A DNA stretch of 64,000 bases from an uncultured Oscillospiraceae bacterium (GCA_934654755.1 CAKUGQ010000008.1:18290-82289); one strand, 5' to 3'. Shown: positions 17,595 through 25,302, counted from the stretch's first letter. Numbers and translations are program-made. Notes: generated by a model not told the origin, from the letters alone.

Positions 17595-18212
17595 TTACTT
17601 TGCGTTTACGGTATTCCAGGCTTTGAGGGCACGATCGGCATCGTTATACCCGGGGCTGAGCCCCTCGGAAAAGCCATGATATTGCACCGCCGTTGCGGAG
17701 ATCGTCAGGCCGAAGCCTTCGGGAAGGGAAGCAAGATCGCTTCTTTTCAAAGAATCGCTGACGGTAATCCTCCCGTTGTCGGCAAATACGTCCTGCTTCA
17801 GCGTGTCAAGAGCGCTGACGATGCAGTAAAAGACCGCGCCGCTTTTGTCGTCGGTCAGGTAGGTCCATTTGGGATTGATCGAGCAGGTCAGCAGCGATTT
17901 GTAGTGATATGTATCATGATCGTTATCCAGCGCCCAGCCTTCTCCGGAAACACGGAGGAAGACATAACAGGCCATTTCGCTGCCGTCGAATTCGACGGTC
18001 GCCTGCTTTTCAAGATCGACACCGGGAATCAATTGCCCGGCGCCGCCGCTGCCGCTCTCGACGATGCGCAGCTCTTTGAACCACGCCGTGTGTGCGGCGT
18101 CGCCGGTTGAGGTCGAGGTGAGGTAGCTGGAAAAGGTAACGCCCGTCAGAGCAAAGGACAGGACTGCCAGATACAGCAGCCACGCCCGCAGCGGCAGACG
18201 CTTCTTCTTCAT
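17595..18212 (-). CDS. SipW-dependent-type exported protein, 205 residues
   Basis: Starts MKKKRLPLRAWLLYLAV, then FALTGVTFSSYLTSTST: the G-VTFS-YLT motif is the SipW-type signal (compare GTFA-F/Y in TasA). The mature part has a TasA-like beta pattern (ACYVFLRVSGEGWALD, AVFYCIVSALDTLKQDVFADNGRITV) that in this group describes the donor-strand-exchange fold. It follows the second SipW gene by 19 bases and precedes the giant protein by 15, so it is probably the dedicated client of that peptidase. No anchor at the C terminus. Exact fibre role unknown. Confidence 0.8.
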   Translation of the reverse strand: MKKKRLPLRAWLLYLAVLSFALTGVTFSSYLTSTSTGDAAHTAWFKELRIVESGSGGAGQLIPGVDLEKQATVEFDGSEMACYVFLRVSGEGWALDNDHDTYHYKSLLTCSINPKWTYLTDDKSGAVFYCIVSALDTLKQDVFADNGRITVSDSLKRSDLASLPEGFGLTISATAVQYHGFSEGLSPGYNDADRALKAWNTVNAK

Positions 18213-18231
18213 ATCGGCAGCCTCCTTTTTG

Positions 18232-18741
18232 TCAGTTTGTTTCTTTGCGGATCAATCGGGGCAGGAAATACAGCCCCAGTCCCACGGCCAGAAGCAGCAG
18301 CATCCCGAGCGGGGAGCGCAGAAAGCGTAGTGTCGCCCCCGCGCCGGGGACGACGGCGACCACCTTGCCGACGATCTGCGCCTGTGTGATCGCTTTGCCC
18401 TGATCGGCGGTATTGTTGGCGTCGCCCTTGGTGCGGTAACCGCCGCTCTCCAAGGCGATGATGCGGTGTGTCACGGTGCTGCCCGTGCTGCGGTACATGA
18501 TGATATCGCCGACGGCGTAGCCGTCCTGCGAGCGGGTGAGAATCCAATCGTCCGGCTCGATCGCACCGGACATACTGCCTGTCAGAACGACGGCGGAGGA
18601 GAAGCCGAAAACGGTGGGATTCTGGACGCGAAACACCTTTTCGGCTGCGATACGGTACAGGTTGAGCAGCAGCACGAGCAGAAGCAGGACGGTAACGATA
18701 CCGCTGACGACCCGACCGGCAATACGCAGGGCTTTAGGCAT
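18232..18741 (-). CDS. sipW: SipW-type signal peptidase I (second copy)
   Basis: 169 residues from ATG 18741, chosen because ACGGAGGAAGAAAA lies directly upstream; a TTG at 18768 would bury that site. One N-terminal membrane helix, then the S26 catalytic core with the ER/SipW-type Ser-His-Asp set: VVLTGSMSGAIEP (Ser near 54), STVTHRIIALE (His near 90 in place of the bacterial Lys) and TKGDANNTADQG (Asp near 106), and a C-terminal helix. SipW-type peptidases process TasA-class precursors. It overlaps the preceding gene by 8 bases and is followed by one of its likely substrates. The first SipW of the operon is at 20507-21142; the two share only the core motifs. Confidence 0.93.
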   Translation of the reverse strand: MPKALRIAGRVVSGIVTVLLLLVLLLNLYRIAAEKVFRVQNPTVFGFSSAVVLTGSMSGAIEPDDWILTRSQDGYAVGDIIMYRSTGSTVTHRIIALESGGYRTKGDANNTADQGKAITQAQIVGKVVAVVPGAGATLRFLRSPLGMLLLLAVGLGLYFLPRLIRKETN

Positions 18742-19492
18742 TTTTCTTCCTCCGTTTCTTCCCGACAAGCAGCAGAATGATCGCCGCGGCGCTAAACGCC
18801 ATCAGGACGAGATACCCCCACACAAGCACCTTGTCGCCGGTGTCCGGCGGCTGGGGGTTGACACTTCCGCCGTCATTGACAACGAGATAAAAGCCGAGGG
18901 TTACGTCGGCTGCCTTACCGTTTGCCGCAAGGTCGCCGAGATAGGTGTCGAGCGTATCGCGGTCGGCCTCAAAGCGCCAGAACCAGTCAATGTCAAAATC
19001 CTGCATCTGATTTGCACCTACCGTCCCGGAGACGGTGCGAAGAACGTCCTCACTTGCCGCACCTGCCGGCAGCACGGCTTCGTCCGTGTCGGAGAAGCCT
19101 TCGCCCGAAAGAGCGGCTTCGACGGGCAGAAGCCCGGAGGAGCGTCGCATCCAGAGCACGGCGGTATAGGTAATTGCGTTTTTCGCATTGTTTTTCAGCC
19201 GCACGACGGTGTCCTTCTGCGTGCCGGGAGCAAGAATTTTGTCGGCGCCGTCCGCCGATACGTTTTGATCGAGCGTATCGAAAAAAGAGAGCGAAGCGCT
19301 TCCGTCTTCTCTGACGGAGGTGTTCGCGTCCCAGCGAAGCATGCCGGAGGAATAGGTAAGGATGTGCTCCGGCCGCCGACTTTTCGTAGCGTAGGTCACG
19401 CCGAGAACGGCGGGCAACAGAAGAATCTGAATCACGAACAGGATGATCAGTGTCGGGAGCAGCCACGGGCGGAGACGGTTGCGTAGCGTCAA
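18734..19492 (-). CDS. TasA-like exported protein with sortase-type C terminus
   Basis: 252 residues from a TTG at 19492, picked because AGAAAGGAGG ends 8 bases upstream; longer in-frame extension is through unrelated sequence. N terminus has a long hydrophobic stretch then VLGVTYATKSRRPEH (SipW-like signal). It shares with the 19632-20414 protein an APGT-K-D segment and a W-x-FE...DT-LGDLA block, so the two are paralogues. Residues 216-221 read PPDTGD, then a hydrophobic helix and GKKRRKK: a sorting signal of the PPxTG class used by clostridial class B sortases, one of which is at 31970-32788. A cell-wall-anchored basal subunit is a reasonable inference. Confidence 0.83.
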   Translation of the reverse strand: MTLRNRLRPWLLPTLIILFVIQILLLPAVLGVTYATKSRRPEHILTYSSGMLRWDANTSVREDGSASLSFFDTLDQNVSADGADKILAPGTQKDTVVRLKNNAKNAITYTAVLWMRRSSGLLPVEAALSGEGFSDTDEAVLPAGAASEDVLRTVSGTVGANQMQDFDIDWFWRFEADRDTLDTYLGDLAANGKAADVTLGFYLVVNDGGSVNPQPPDTGDKVLVWGYLVLMAFSAAAIILLLVGKKRRKKNA

Positions 19493-19527
19493 ATCGGACG
19501 CCTCCTTTCTGCTGGGGTACACGCCTG

Positions 19528-19594
19528 CGCTTTCCGAAGAAAGCGCGGGCGTCTGCCCTCCGGCGCAGCGCCCGCCTGCCACAGGGCAGACGCG
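19528..19594 (-). promoter_or_regulatory. Intercistronic hairpins after the tasA-like gene
   Basis: Between the two TasA-like genes (139-base gap) GCGCTTTC/GAAAGCGC forms a tight tetraloop hairpin (19528-19547) and GCGTCTGCCC pairs with GGGCAGACGC across 19549-19594. No U-run follows on the minus strand, so mRNA processing or stabilisation of the upstream tasA-like message is more likely than termination. Confidence 0.6.
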
Positions 19595-19631
19595 CGCCGG
19601 ATCGGGGAAAGAGAGCGATTCGGGAAAACGC

Positions 19632-20414
19632 TCAGTCAATCTGGGTGACGGTGATGGAGAAGGTGAACTCAATATCGGTGGAGAAGTCGCTGTCCGCAAA
19701 TGTTGTGAATTTATTGTCGGTAGTGTCCCACTTCCACAACTGAGTTTTTGCGTTATCACCCATGGCCGCGAGATCGCCGAGCAGAGTGTCGGCCTTGTCG
19801 TTTCCCTCAAATGCCCATGCCCAGGAGAGGGTGTAGGTGCCGATTTCGTTTGCAAGGTTGGTCCCGGGGGCATAGTAGCCACTCAGCTTTTCAATTTCGG
19901 CTTTAATAACATCAAGCGTACCGGTAGCAACAGGGGCGGCTTCACCCATCTTTGTCAGCGTGAAGACAACGGGAGTGTAATTCGCATCGAGAGTAAAGTT
20001 ACCGGTGTAAGGAGTTTTAGTTCTGTCCTGATAATTTCCCTGTTTCAGGAAGACATCTTTTGACCAGTTGAACACGATACTAACTTTGACAGCAACCTCA
20101 GGGGTGCCGCTAACGCCGAGGTGAAATACGTTGTCGCCTTTTGTGCCAGGTGCGACGAGGTTAGCAGTGTCGCTGGAAGATACAGAATACTCAATTTTAC
20201 TTGTGTCGATGTCAGTGTCGTCTGTTTTGTACTTAGTATGGAAAGTATTATTGTCAGATGCGGAGACAACAACGCCAAACTTTGCGACACGCGCTTTGTC
20301 TGTCCCTTCTGCTTTTGTAACATACTTCGCGAAGGTGCCTCCGACGAAGCACGAGGTGATCAGGGTGAGGGCGAGCAGGATGCCTGCGGCCTTCAGGGTC
20401 CAATTCTTCTTCAT
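19632..20414 (-). CDS. TasA/camelysin-like matrix fibre protein
   Basis: 260 residues. MKKNWTLKAAGILLAL is followed by CFVGGTFAKYVTKAEG, the classical SipW-type signal motif GTFAKY. The mature protein has KARVAKFGVVVSA at its N terminus, LVAPGTKGDNVFHLGV in the middle, a SWAWAFEGNDKADTLLGDLA block, and ends FTFSITVTQID, all hallmarks of clostridial TasA-like proteins with the TasA/camelysin immunoglobulin-like fold. Bacillus TasA polymerises into matrix fibres by donor-strand exchange. It has a strong ribosome binding site (TTGGAGGAAATC) and follows the first SipW by 92 bases, a gap with a CTGCGCCG/CGGCGCAG hairpin. Main fibre subunit is inferred from this order. Confidence 0.88.
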   Translation of the reverse strand: MKKNWTLKAAGILLALTLITSCFVGGTFAKYVTKAEGTDKARVAKFGVVVSASDNNTFHTKYKTDDTDIDTSKIEYSVSSSDTANLVAPGTKGDNVFHLGVSGTPEVAVKVSIVFNWSKDVFLKQGNYQDRTKTPYTGNFTLDANYTPVVFTLTKMGEAAPVATGTLDVIKAEIEKLSGYYAPGTNLANEIGTYTLSWAWAFEGNDKADTLLGDLAAMGDNAKTQLWKWDTTDNKFTTFADSDFSTDIEFTFSITVTQID

Positions 20415-20506
20415 GGAATGATTTCCTCCAATTCTTTCTGTTTATATCTGACTGCGCCGGAACGTGGCGGGAAGCGGCGCAGATGATAACGTTTCCAACA
20501 GGAAAA

Positions 20507-21142
20507 CTAAAGCTCGGCGTCGGTTTCGGCGGGCTTTTCGGCCGCCGCACGCAGACGGGCAAGCTCCTGCCGGAGCGCCTCGGTTTCCGCGTTCTCGCGC
20601 CCTGCACGGCGCTGACGGCGAACAATGTCATAGACGATAAAGGCGCAAACCGGAATGCCGATAAACACGATCATGCCCAGCGGCTTTTGCAGGAACATTG
20701 CAAAGTCGCCCAGATGCGGAATGCGCGCGCGGTAGATACCGATGATGCTCGATGCGCCGATGGCGGGGTCGGCGGTATTGTTGGCGTCACCCTTGGTGAT
20801 GAACTGACGCTCGCCGTCCCTGGCGGGAAGCTCCTCGATGATGCGGTGCGTGACGATGATCTGCCCGTCCATAAACGATACGACGTCGCCGACCTTCAGT
20901 GTTTCTGCGTCGGGGCGTGTGGCAAAGATCAGGTCGCCAACCTCAAGATGCCCCTCGGCTGTGCCGCTCATGGAGCCGGACTGCACGACCATCGGCGTGA
21001 TGCCGAATACGGTGGGCGGGGTCTGCGGATTTACGACGCCTTTCACAATGATAACAATATTGCACGTCAGTAAAAAGGCGAAGGCAATGCACAGCACAAG
21101 CCCAATGACCGTCAGAATTTTCGCTGCTGCGGATCGTTTCAT
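20507..21142 (-). CDS. sipW: SipW-type signal peptidase I (first copy)
   Basis: 211 residues. N-terminal helix (ILTVIGLVLCIAFAFLLTC), then the core: MVVQSGSMSGTAEG (Ser near 54), IIVTHRIIEELPA (His near 98) and ITKGDANNTADP (Asp near 117), then a C-terminal helix and a charged, Ala/Glu-rich cytoplasmic tail of about 40 residues ending ETDAEL. This is the ER-like S26B type that cleaves TasA-class precursors. Its ATG overlaps the stop of the 82-residue gene upstream by 4 bases (ATGA). It lies directly before the TasA-like gene, as sipW-tasA do in Bacillus, and is controlled by the riboswitch leader at 21421-21545. Confidence 0.94.
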   Translation of the reverse strand: MKRSAAAKILTVIGLVLCIAFAFLLTCNIVIIVKGVVNPQTPPTVFGITPMVVQSGSMSGTAEGHLEVGDLIFATRPDAETLKVGDVVSFMDGQIIVTHRIIEELPARDGERQFITKGDANNTADPAIGASSIIGIYRARIPHLGDFAMFLQKPLGMIVFIGIPVCAFIVYDIVRRQRRAGRENAETEALRQELARLRAAAEKPAETDAEL

Positions 21143-21387
21143 TTGATTTCTTTTCGCTCCTTTTCTATGGTTTCTGAAAACAGTCTGTGCGCTTCGTTAT
21201 GGTTTTGAAAGGCGACGCAGCCGCCGTACAGATAAATATACAGCTCCGAAAGACTCTCCAGAGAATAGACCGAAAGATCCAGCGCGCCGATGGCGCGGCG
21301 TGTATTTGCTTCCCCGCGGACACAAAGATCCGATACATATTCACAATCGAGCGCCGCCCGAAGATCTTCAAATACATCGCTGTCCAT
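21139..21387 (-). CDS. 82-residue unknown protein between the riboswitch and sipW
   Basis: Starts at ATG 21387 with TTGGAGATTTTGCC before it; longer in-frame readings run through the riboswitch terminator and upstream gene and are not real. The product is soluble, acidic at the N terminus (MDSDVFEDLRAALDCEY) and probably all-helical; residues 45-82 read like two helices (LESLSELYIYLYGGCVAF). No signal peptide or known motif that I can name. The stop is coupled to the sipW start (ATGA), so it is translated with the operon. Possible roles, all unproven: a translational coupler for sipW, a chaperone or a cytoplasmic regulator. Confidence 0.72.
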   Translation of the reverse strand: MDSDVFEDLRAALDCEYVSDLCVRGEANTRRAIGALDLSVYSLESLSELYIYLYGGCVAFQNHNEAHRLFSETIEKERKEIK

Positions 21388-21420
21388 GGCAAAATCTCCA
21401 ATCAAAAGTCCCGGAAAAAA

Positions 21421-21545
21421 CAAAAAACCGGCTGCAAAGCAGTACACATCGTTTCGTGTACCTGTTTGCAGCCGGTCGATCGTGCGTGAAAAACGTTTAG
21501 ACACCTTAGCTTTGCGTCTCCGCCTTTCGACGGATTTGCCGAAGT
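21421..21545 (-). promoter_or_regulatory. c-di-GMP-I (GEMM) riboswitch with overlapping terminator
   Basis: Minus-strand leader of the SipW operon. The aptamer (about 21541-21468) shows the family landmarks in order: GGCAAATCC, a stem closed by a GAAA tetraloop (TCCGTC-GAAA-GGCGGA), the invariant GACGCAAAGC, AAGGTGTCTAAACG, then ACCGGCTGC that can pair back to GCTAAGGT. The same ACCGGCTGC is the left arm of a long hairpin ending AGCCGGTTTTTTGTTTTTT (21476-21414), a strong terminator. Binding of c-di-GMP should hold that arm in the aptamer and allow read-through, so an ON switch is inferred. The GGDEF/HD-GYP gene is 4 kb upstream in the same direction. Confidence 0.88.
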
Positions 21546-21562
21546 ATTCTTTTACGTCTCGT

Positions 21563-21591
21563 ATTCTAGCATATATTGTCGAAAAATGCAA
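21563..21591 (-). promoter_or_regulatory. Promoter of the riboswitch-SipW operon
   Basis: Minus strand: TTGCAT (21591-21586), 17-base spacer, TAGAAT (21568-21563). Transcription would start near 21556, about 15 bases before the aptamer. Confidence 0.85.
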
Positions 21592-21619
21592 GAGGAAATT
21601 CTCAAAACAAGAATTATTT

Positions 21620-21979
21620 TTAAAATTCCAGAAGGGAGATACCGCGAACAATAATGCGGTGGTTTTCCAGCAGGTCGGGAAGGTATCTGCGGGCGGCATC
21701 GGCGTCCTGCCTGCGCAGCGCTTCCGTAATGACGTCGGCAGCCCGGCGCAGCGCCTCAAAGCCGAGATTTGCCGCAATTCCCTTGAGCGTGTGTGCGGCG
21801 CGGAAGGCATCGGGCAGACGATTCTGCTCCAGAGACGATACCAGCTCAGCGCAGTTGGGATCGTCCGGGAATTTCAGCAGTACGCGCCGCACGAGCGCTT
21901 CGCTGCCGAGGCGGACAGTGACTTGTTCGGCCTCCGCTCCGAGCAATCGATAGAAGGTCTCAAGTGTGATTGTCTTCAC
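21620..21979 (-). CDS. HPt (histidine phosphotransfer) protein
   Basis: 119 residues; AFRAAHTLKGIAANLGFEAL (about 58-77) is the HPt signature with the phospho-accepting His near 62, in a four-helix bundle. It accepts phosphate from the receiver domain of a hybrid kinase and passes it to another receiver. Its start lies 20 bases inside the hybrid kinase gene, so they are translated together and are near-certain partners. The only other receiver domain nearby is in the GGDEF-REC-HD-GYP protein of the same operon, a plausible phosphate destination (inference). It is the last gene before the riboswitch promoter. Confidence 0.93.
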   Translation of the reverse strand: MKTITLETFYRLLGAEAEQVTVRLGSEALVRRVLLKFPDDPNCAELVSSLEQNRLPDAFRAAHTLKGIAANLGFEALRRAADVITEALRRQDADAARRYLPDLLENHRIIVRGISLLEF

Positions 21980-24473
21980 TTCCTTTCTGAAGCGTTTTCA
22001 GTATTTTGGGGATAAAGGTCGCCGCGTCCAGCGGCTTGCCGATATGGCCGTTCATTCCGGCGCGGCGGCAGGCCTCGATGTCCTGCGGAAACAGGTTGGC
22101 CGTCAGCGCAAGGATTGGTACGCTTTGCGCATCCGGTCGCGCAAGCGCGCGGATCGACTGCGCGGCGCAAAGGCCATCCATGTCAGGCATCATCATGTCC
22201 ATCAGAATGATGTCAAATTTGCCGGGAGCGGAATCGGCAAAGGCGTGCAGTGCCTGACGTCCGTCGCTTACGCAGGTGACGGCTGCGCCTGCATCTTTCA
22301 GCAGATATTCTGCAATTTCGGCGTTGAGTGCGTTATCCTCTGCCAGCAAAACGCGGATGCCGTCCAACCGTGCCTGTGTCGTTTCCGTGATCCGTGCTGC
22401 GGATGCGGCAGCCGTATAAGGAAGGGAAACGATAAAGTGGGTGCCCTTGCCGACGGCGCTGTGAACCTCGATCGTTCCGCCGATCAGATTGACGAGTTTT
22501 TTCACGACGGACAGTCCCAGACCGATTCCGCCGTATTCCGAGATTCTTTCCGTGCTCTCCTGTGCAAACGGCTCAAACATCCGTTTCTGGAAGTCCTCGC
22601 TCATGCCAATGCCGTTGTCACGGCAATCAAAAATCAGCCGTCCGCGCTCCTGCTTCAGCGTGCAGCGCACGAAGCCGCCGGTCGGTGTGTACTTGATGGC
22701 GTTACCGAGAAGGTTCTGGAAGATCTGCCGCAGCCAGAGCGCGTCTCCGAGAATCGTTTCGTCCGGCAGGTCGACCTCCGTCGCTTCGAGCGAGACGCCC
22801 TTGAGCTGCGCGGGCGGCTCCAGAATGGAGAGCGTCCGTTCCAGCGCCTCGCGCGGCAAGAAGGGCTGCCTGGCAGCGGTGAGCTTTCCGTCGTTGTACT
22901 GGTTGAGCGTCAGCACGTCGTTGACAAGCTCCAGCAGATAGTCTGCGGCCTCGCGGGTCTTTTTACGGCAGTGCGCCTGAATGGCGGCATTGTCCGGGTT
23001 GCGCATCGCAATTTCCAGCATTCCGAGAATGACGTTGATCGGTGTGCGGACGTCGTGACTCATGCGCCGCAGGAAGTCTGTTTTCTCGCGACTGGCCTGC
23101 ATCTCGCGCTCAATGGCGCTCTCCATACGGTGCTGCGCCTCCAGCTCAAGCTGTTTCTGCTCGTTGATGTTTTTTGTGACCAACAGGAAGGTTGAAATTC
23201 TCCCGCTGCCGTCATAGGTTTTGGGAATGATGGTGTCAAGCAGCCAGGTGCCGCTGAGATTCGGGAAGGAAAACTCCAGAAAATCGCGCTTACCCATACG
23301 CTCGGAGAGCGTATGGAAACAGATGAATTCCCGATAGCCGTCACGGTATTGCGAGTCAATTCTTGATGTGCAGAACTGCTCGATTAACTCACTTGCGCGC
23401 TTCGCTTCATCAATTTCATCGCTGCCGCGGCGGTAGAGCACCTCAAGTCGGTCGCGGCGAATATCCACCAGCAGGTTGGATACATAGATGCGGCTGATGG
23501 CGCGGATGGTCTCGTATTGCCGGTCAATATCGCGCAGATGCGTGATGCGAATGCGGATATGCAGCAGCGTCGTGCATAGCATGATAAACATATAGAGACA
23601 GAAGGTAATCAGCACGGCATTGATACGCGAGTCGAAAACGGTGCTCTGCGGGTAGACGACATACAATGTGTAGCTCTTGTAGCGCGCACGCGCGCCGAAG
23701 TAGGCGGTGTCATCCGAGTAGAAACGATGGAGCGCTTCGCCGTCGGAGCTTTGCTCCAGAGCTTCAAGCAGAGGAATGTCCGAAGCCATTTCGTTGTAGA
23801 ATTCGTCCTGATTTGTTCCGATGATCCGCTCACCGTCAGAGATGAACAGCAGATTTCCGCTTTGAGATTCAAAGCCGGAAAGAAGGGCTTCGACCGTAGC
23901 GCGGTACTGCTCCAGTGCGCCCTGACGCTGCTGATAGGCGCAGAGAATAACGCCCTGCGTATCCTGACGGGCAACGATTGCAACATCAAACACTTTTCCG
24001 TTATAGTTTAGGCGTTCAAGGTATTTTTTCTCCGGTGCTTCCAGTACACTGCGGACGGCATGATACCCCAGTGCGCCGTTTTGCTCGTCCTTTGTCATAC
24101 CGAGACTGGCTTCCGGCTGCATTTGCCCATCGATCAGCAGAATGCAGCTCAGACCCTGTGTTGCAATAAAACGGTGCAGGTACTCCGATGTAGCAGCCCG
24201 CTTGTCAAGCGTAAGCTGGAGCGCAAGATCGTCCGCCTGTTCGCCCAGCCGCATCAGGCTTTTTACCTCATCAGAGGCAAGGATTTCACGATAGCTGATG
24301 CATTGGCGCTCCAGATGCGCCAGCGCATTTTCTGCATCTTGCCCTGCTTTGCGAAGACTGATATGTGTGCTGAGCAGGAAGGTGAGGACAACGAGCAGCG
24401 CGCCAATGGCAATCACAATGACGTAAAAAACCGGTTCAGGGATGCCGCGCTTTGGTTTTACTGTGCATTTCAT
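21960..24473 (-). CDS. Hybrid sensor histidine kinase
   Basis: 837 residues. A membrane helix at about 15-37, an extracytoplasmic sensor of about 240 residues (Cache-like by size and position), a second helix near 280-305, a PAS-like linker (about 320-440), HisKA with MSHDVRTPINVILGMLE (His near 471), HATPase with NLLGNAIKYTPTGG and GGIGLGLSVVKKL, and a C-terminal receiver with LAEDNALNAEIA and ILMDMMMPDMDG (Asp near 756). The HPt gene overlaps its end. A solute-binding lipoprotein is encoded 8 bases upstream, which may present a ligand to the sensor (inference). The chain kinase-REC-HPt implies a phosphorelay rather than a two-component pair. Confidence 0.95.
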   Translation of the reverse strand: MKCTVKPKRGIPEPVFYVIVIAIGALLVVLTFLLSTHISLRKAGQDAENALAHLERQCISYREILASDEVKSLMRLGEQADDLALQLTLDKRAATSEYLHRFIATQGLSCILLIDGQMQPEASLGMTKDEQNGALGYHAVRSVLEAPEKKYLERLNYNGKVFDVAIVARQDTQGVILCAYQQRQGALEQYRATVEALLSGFESQSGNLLFISDGERIIGTNQDEFYNEMASDIPLLEALEQSSDGEALHRFYSDDTAYFGARARYKSYTLYVVYPQSTVFDSRINAVLITFCLYMFIMLCTTLLHIRIRITHLRDIDRQYETIRAISRIYVSNLLVDIRRDRLEVLYRRGSDEIDEAKRASELIEQFCTSRIDSQYRDGYREFICFHTLSERMGKRDFLEFSFPNLSGTWLLDTIIPKTYDGSGRISTFLLVTKNINEQKQLELEAQHRMESAIEREMQASREKTDFLRRMSHDVRTPINVILGMLEIAMRNPDNAAIQAHCRKKTREAADYLLELVNDVLTLNQYNDGKLTAARQPFLPREALERTLSILEPPAQLKGVSLEATEVDLPDETILGDALWLRQIFQNLLGNAIKYTPTGGFVRCTLKQERGRLIFDCRDNGIGMSEDFQKRMFEPFAQESTERISEYGGIGLGLSVVKKLVNLIGGTIEVHSAVGKGTHFIVSLPYTAAASAARITETTQARLDGIRVLLAEDNALNAEIAEYLLKDAGAAVTCVSDGRQALHAFADSAPGKFDIILMDMMMPDMDGLCAAQSIRALARPDAQSVPILALTANLFPQDIEACRRAGMNGHIGKPLDAATFIPKILKTLQKGSEDNHT

Positions 24474-24481
24474 AGTGCTTT

Positions 24482-25285
24482 CTACTCCGTTGCTGCGTCA
24501 AAACTCAGCGAAAATCCGGGCTCTACGCCGTATTTTTGCAGAATTGCGGCGATTGTTCCGTCGATGCGCATTTCATCCAGCACACGCGTCAGTGCTTCCG
24601 CACAGCCGTCGGGGCTTCCCTTATAGAAGCCGATGCCGAGTTGTGCGGTGAACAGGCTATCATCAAGTACGCGATATGCGCCGTCGCGTTGTTCCATATA
24701 GAGGCGGAAGGTGGTCTCGTTGCCTGCACAGGCATCTACATAGCCCTTCTTGAGCGCAGCGAAAACCATTTCGATCGAAGCAAGGCTGTAAACATTCCCC
24801 AAGTCGGTGATCTGGGGAATCTGATGGTTCAGAAGAAGGTTCTCTAATCTGGAACCGTACTGAACGGCAATACGTCTGCCGTTCAAATCGGAGAGCTGAC
24901 GGATACCGCTGCTTTCCGAAACGAACACGACCTGGCGGGTGCGCATATAAGGCCCTGCCCAGTCATATTGGGACTCACGGCCGTTCATTGTAAAACAGCC
25001 GCAGAGGCAGTCCACCGCGCCGCTGCGCAGATAGTCGTCCTTATTCTGCCACTCGATCAGGCGGAAAACGGGCGTGCGGCCCAACCGGTGGCACGCTTCC
25101 GTTATGATCTCAATATCGATGCCGGCAAAGGAGCCGTTTTCGTCGAGATAGAAATACGGTTCATAGATCCCGCTGCCAATGACAAGCGGGTCGTTCGGCT
25201 CGGCAGTCGGCTGCACCGCCGGCGTGCAGGCGTACAGCAGAATGCACAGTACCGCAGTGAGCAAGAGCGGAGCTTTGATACGCAA
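24482..25285 (-). CDS. Family 3 extracellular solute-binding lipoprotein
   Basis: 267 residues. A lipoprotein signal (LLLTAVLCILLYACTPA, lipidated Cys near 20) is followed by an SBP_bac_3 fold: IGSGIYEPYFYLDENGSFAGIDIEIITEA, then DLNGRRIAVQYGSRLENLL and YVDACAGNETTFRLY (motifs abbreviated in position: 35-65, 135-155, 190-205). Such proteins bind polar amino acids, opines or related ligands. There is no ABC permease or ATPase near it; its neighbours are a c-di-GMP turnover protein and a hybrid kinase. It is therefore more likely a sensory binding protein than a transport component, an inference from context only. Confidence 0.87.
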   Translation of the reverse strand: MRIKAPLLLTAVLCILLYACTPAVQPTAEPNDPLVIGSGIYEPYFYLDENGSFAGIDIEIITEACHRLGRTPVFRLIEWQNKDDYLRSGAVDCLCGCFTMNGRESQYDWAGPYMRTRQVVFVSESSGIRQLSDLNGRRIAVQYGSRLENLLLNHQIPQITDLGNVYSLASIEMVFAALKKGYVDACAGNETTFRLYMEQRDGAYRVLDDSLFTAQLGIGFYKGSPDGCAEALTRVLDEMRIDGTIAAILQKYGVEPGFSLSFDAATE

Positions 25286-25302
25286 GCAAATCCCTCCCGG
25301 AG

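Noticed and set aside
16656..18110. 484-codon + strand ORF
   Set aside because: Antisense of the giant protein and its small exported neighbour.
19493..19882. Upstream extension of the 18734-19492 protein
   Set aside because: The extra residues run through the intercistronic hairpins and the antisense-free tail of the tasA-like gene; the TTG at 19492 has an ideal ribosome binding site.
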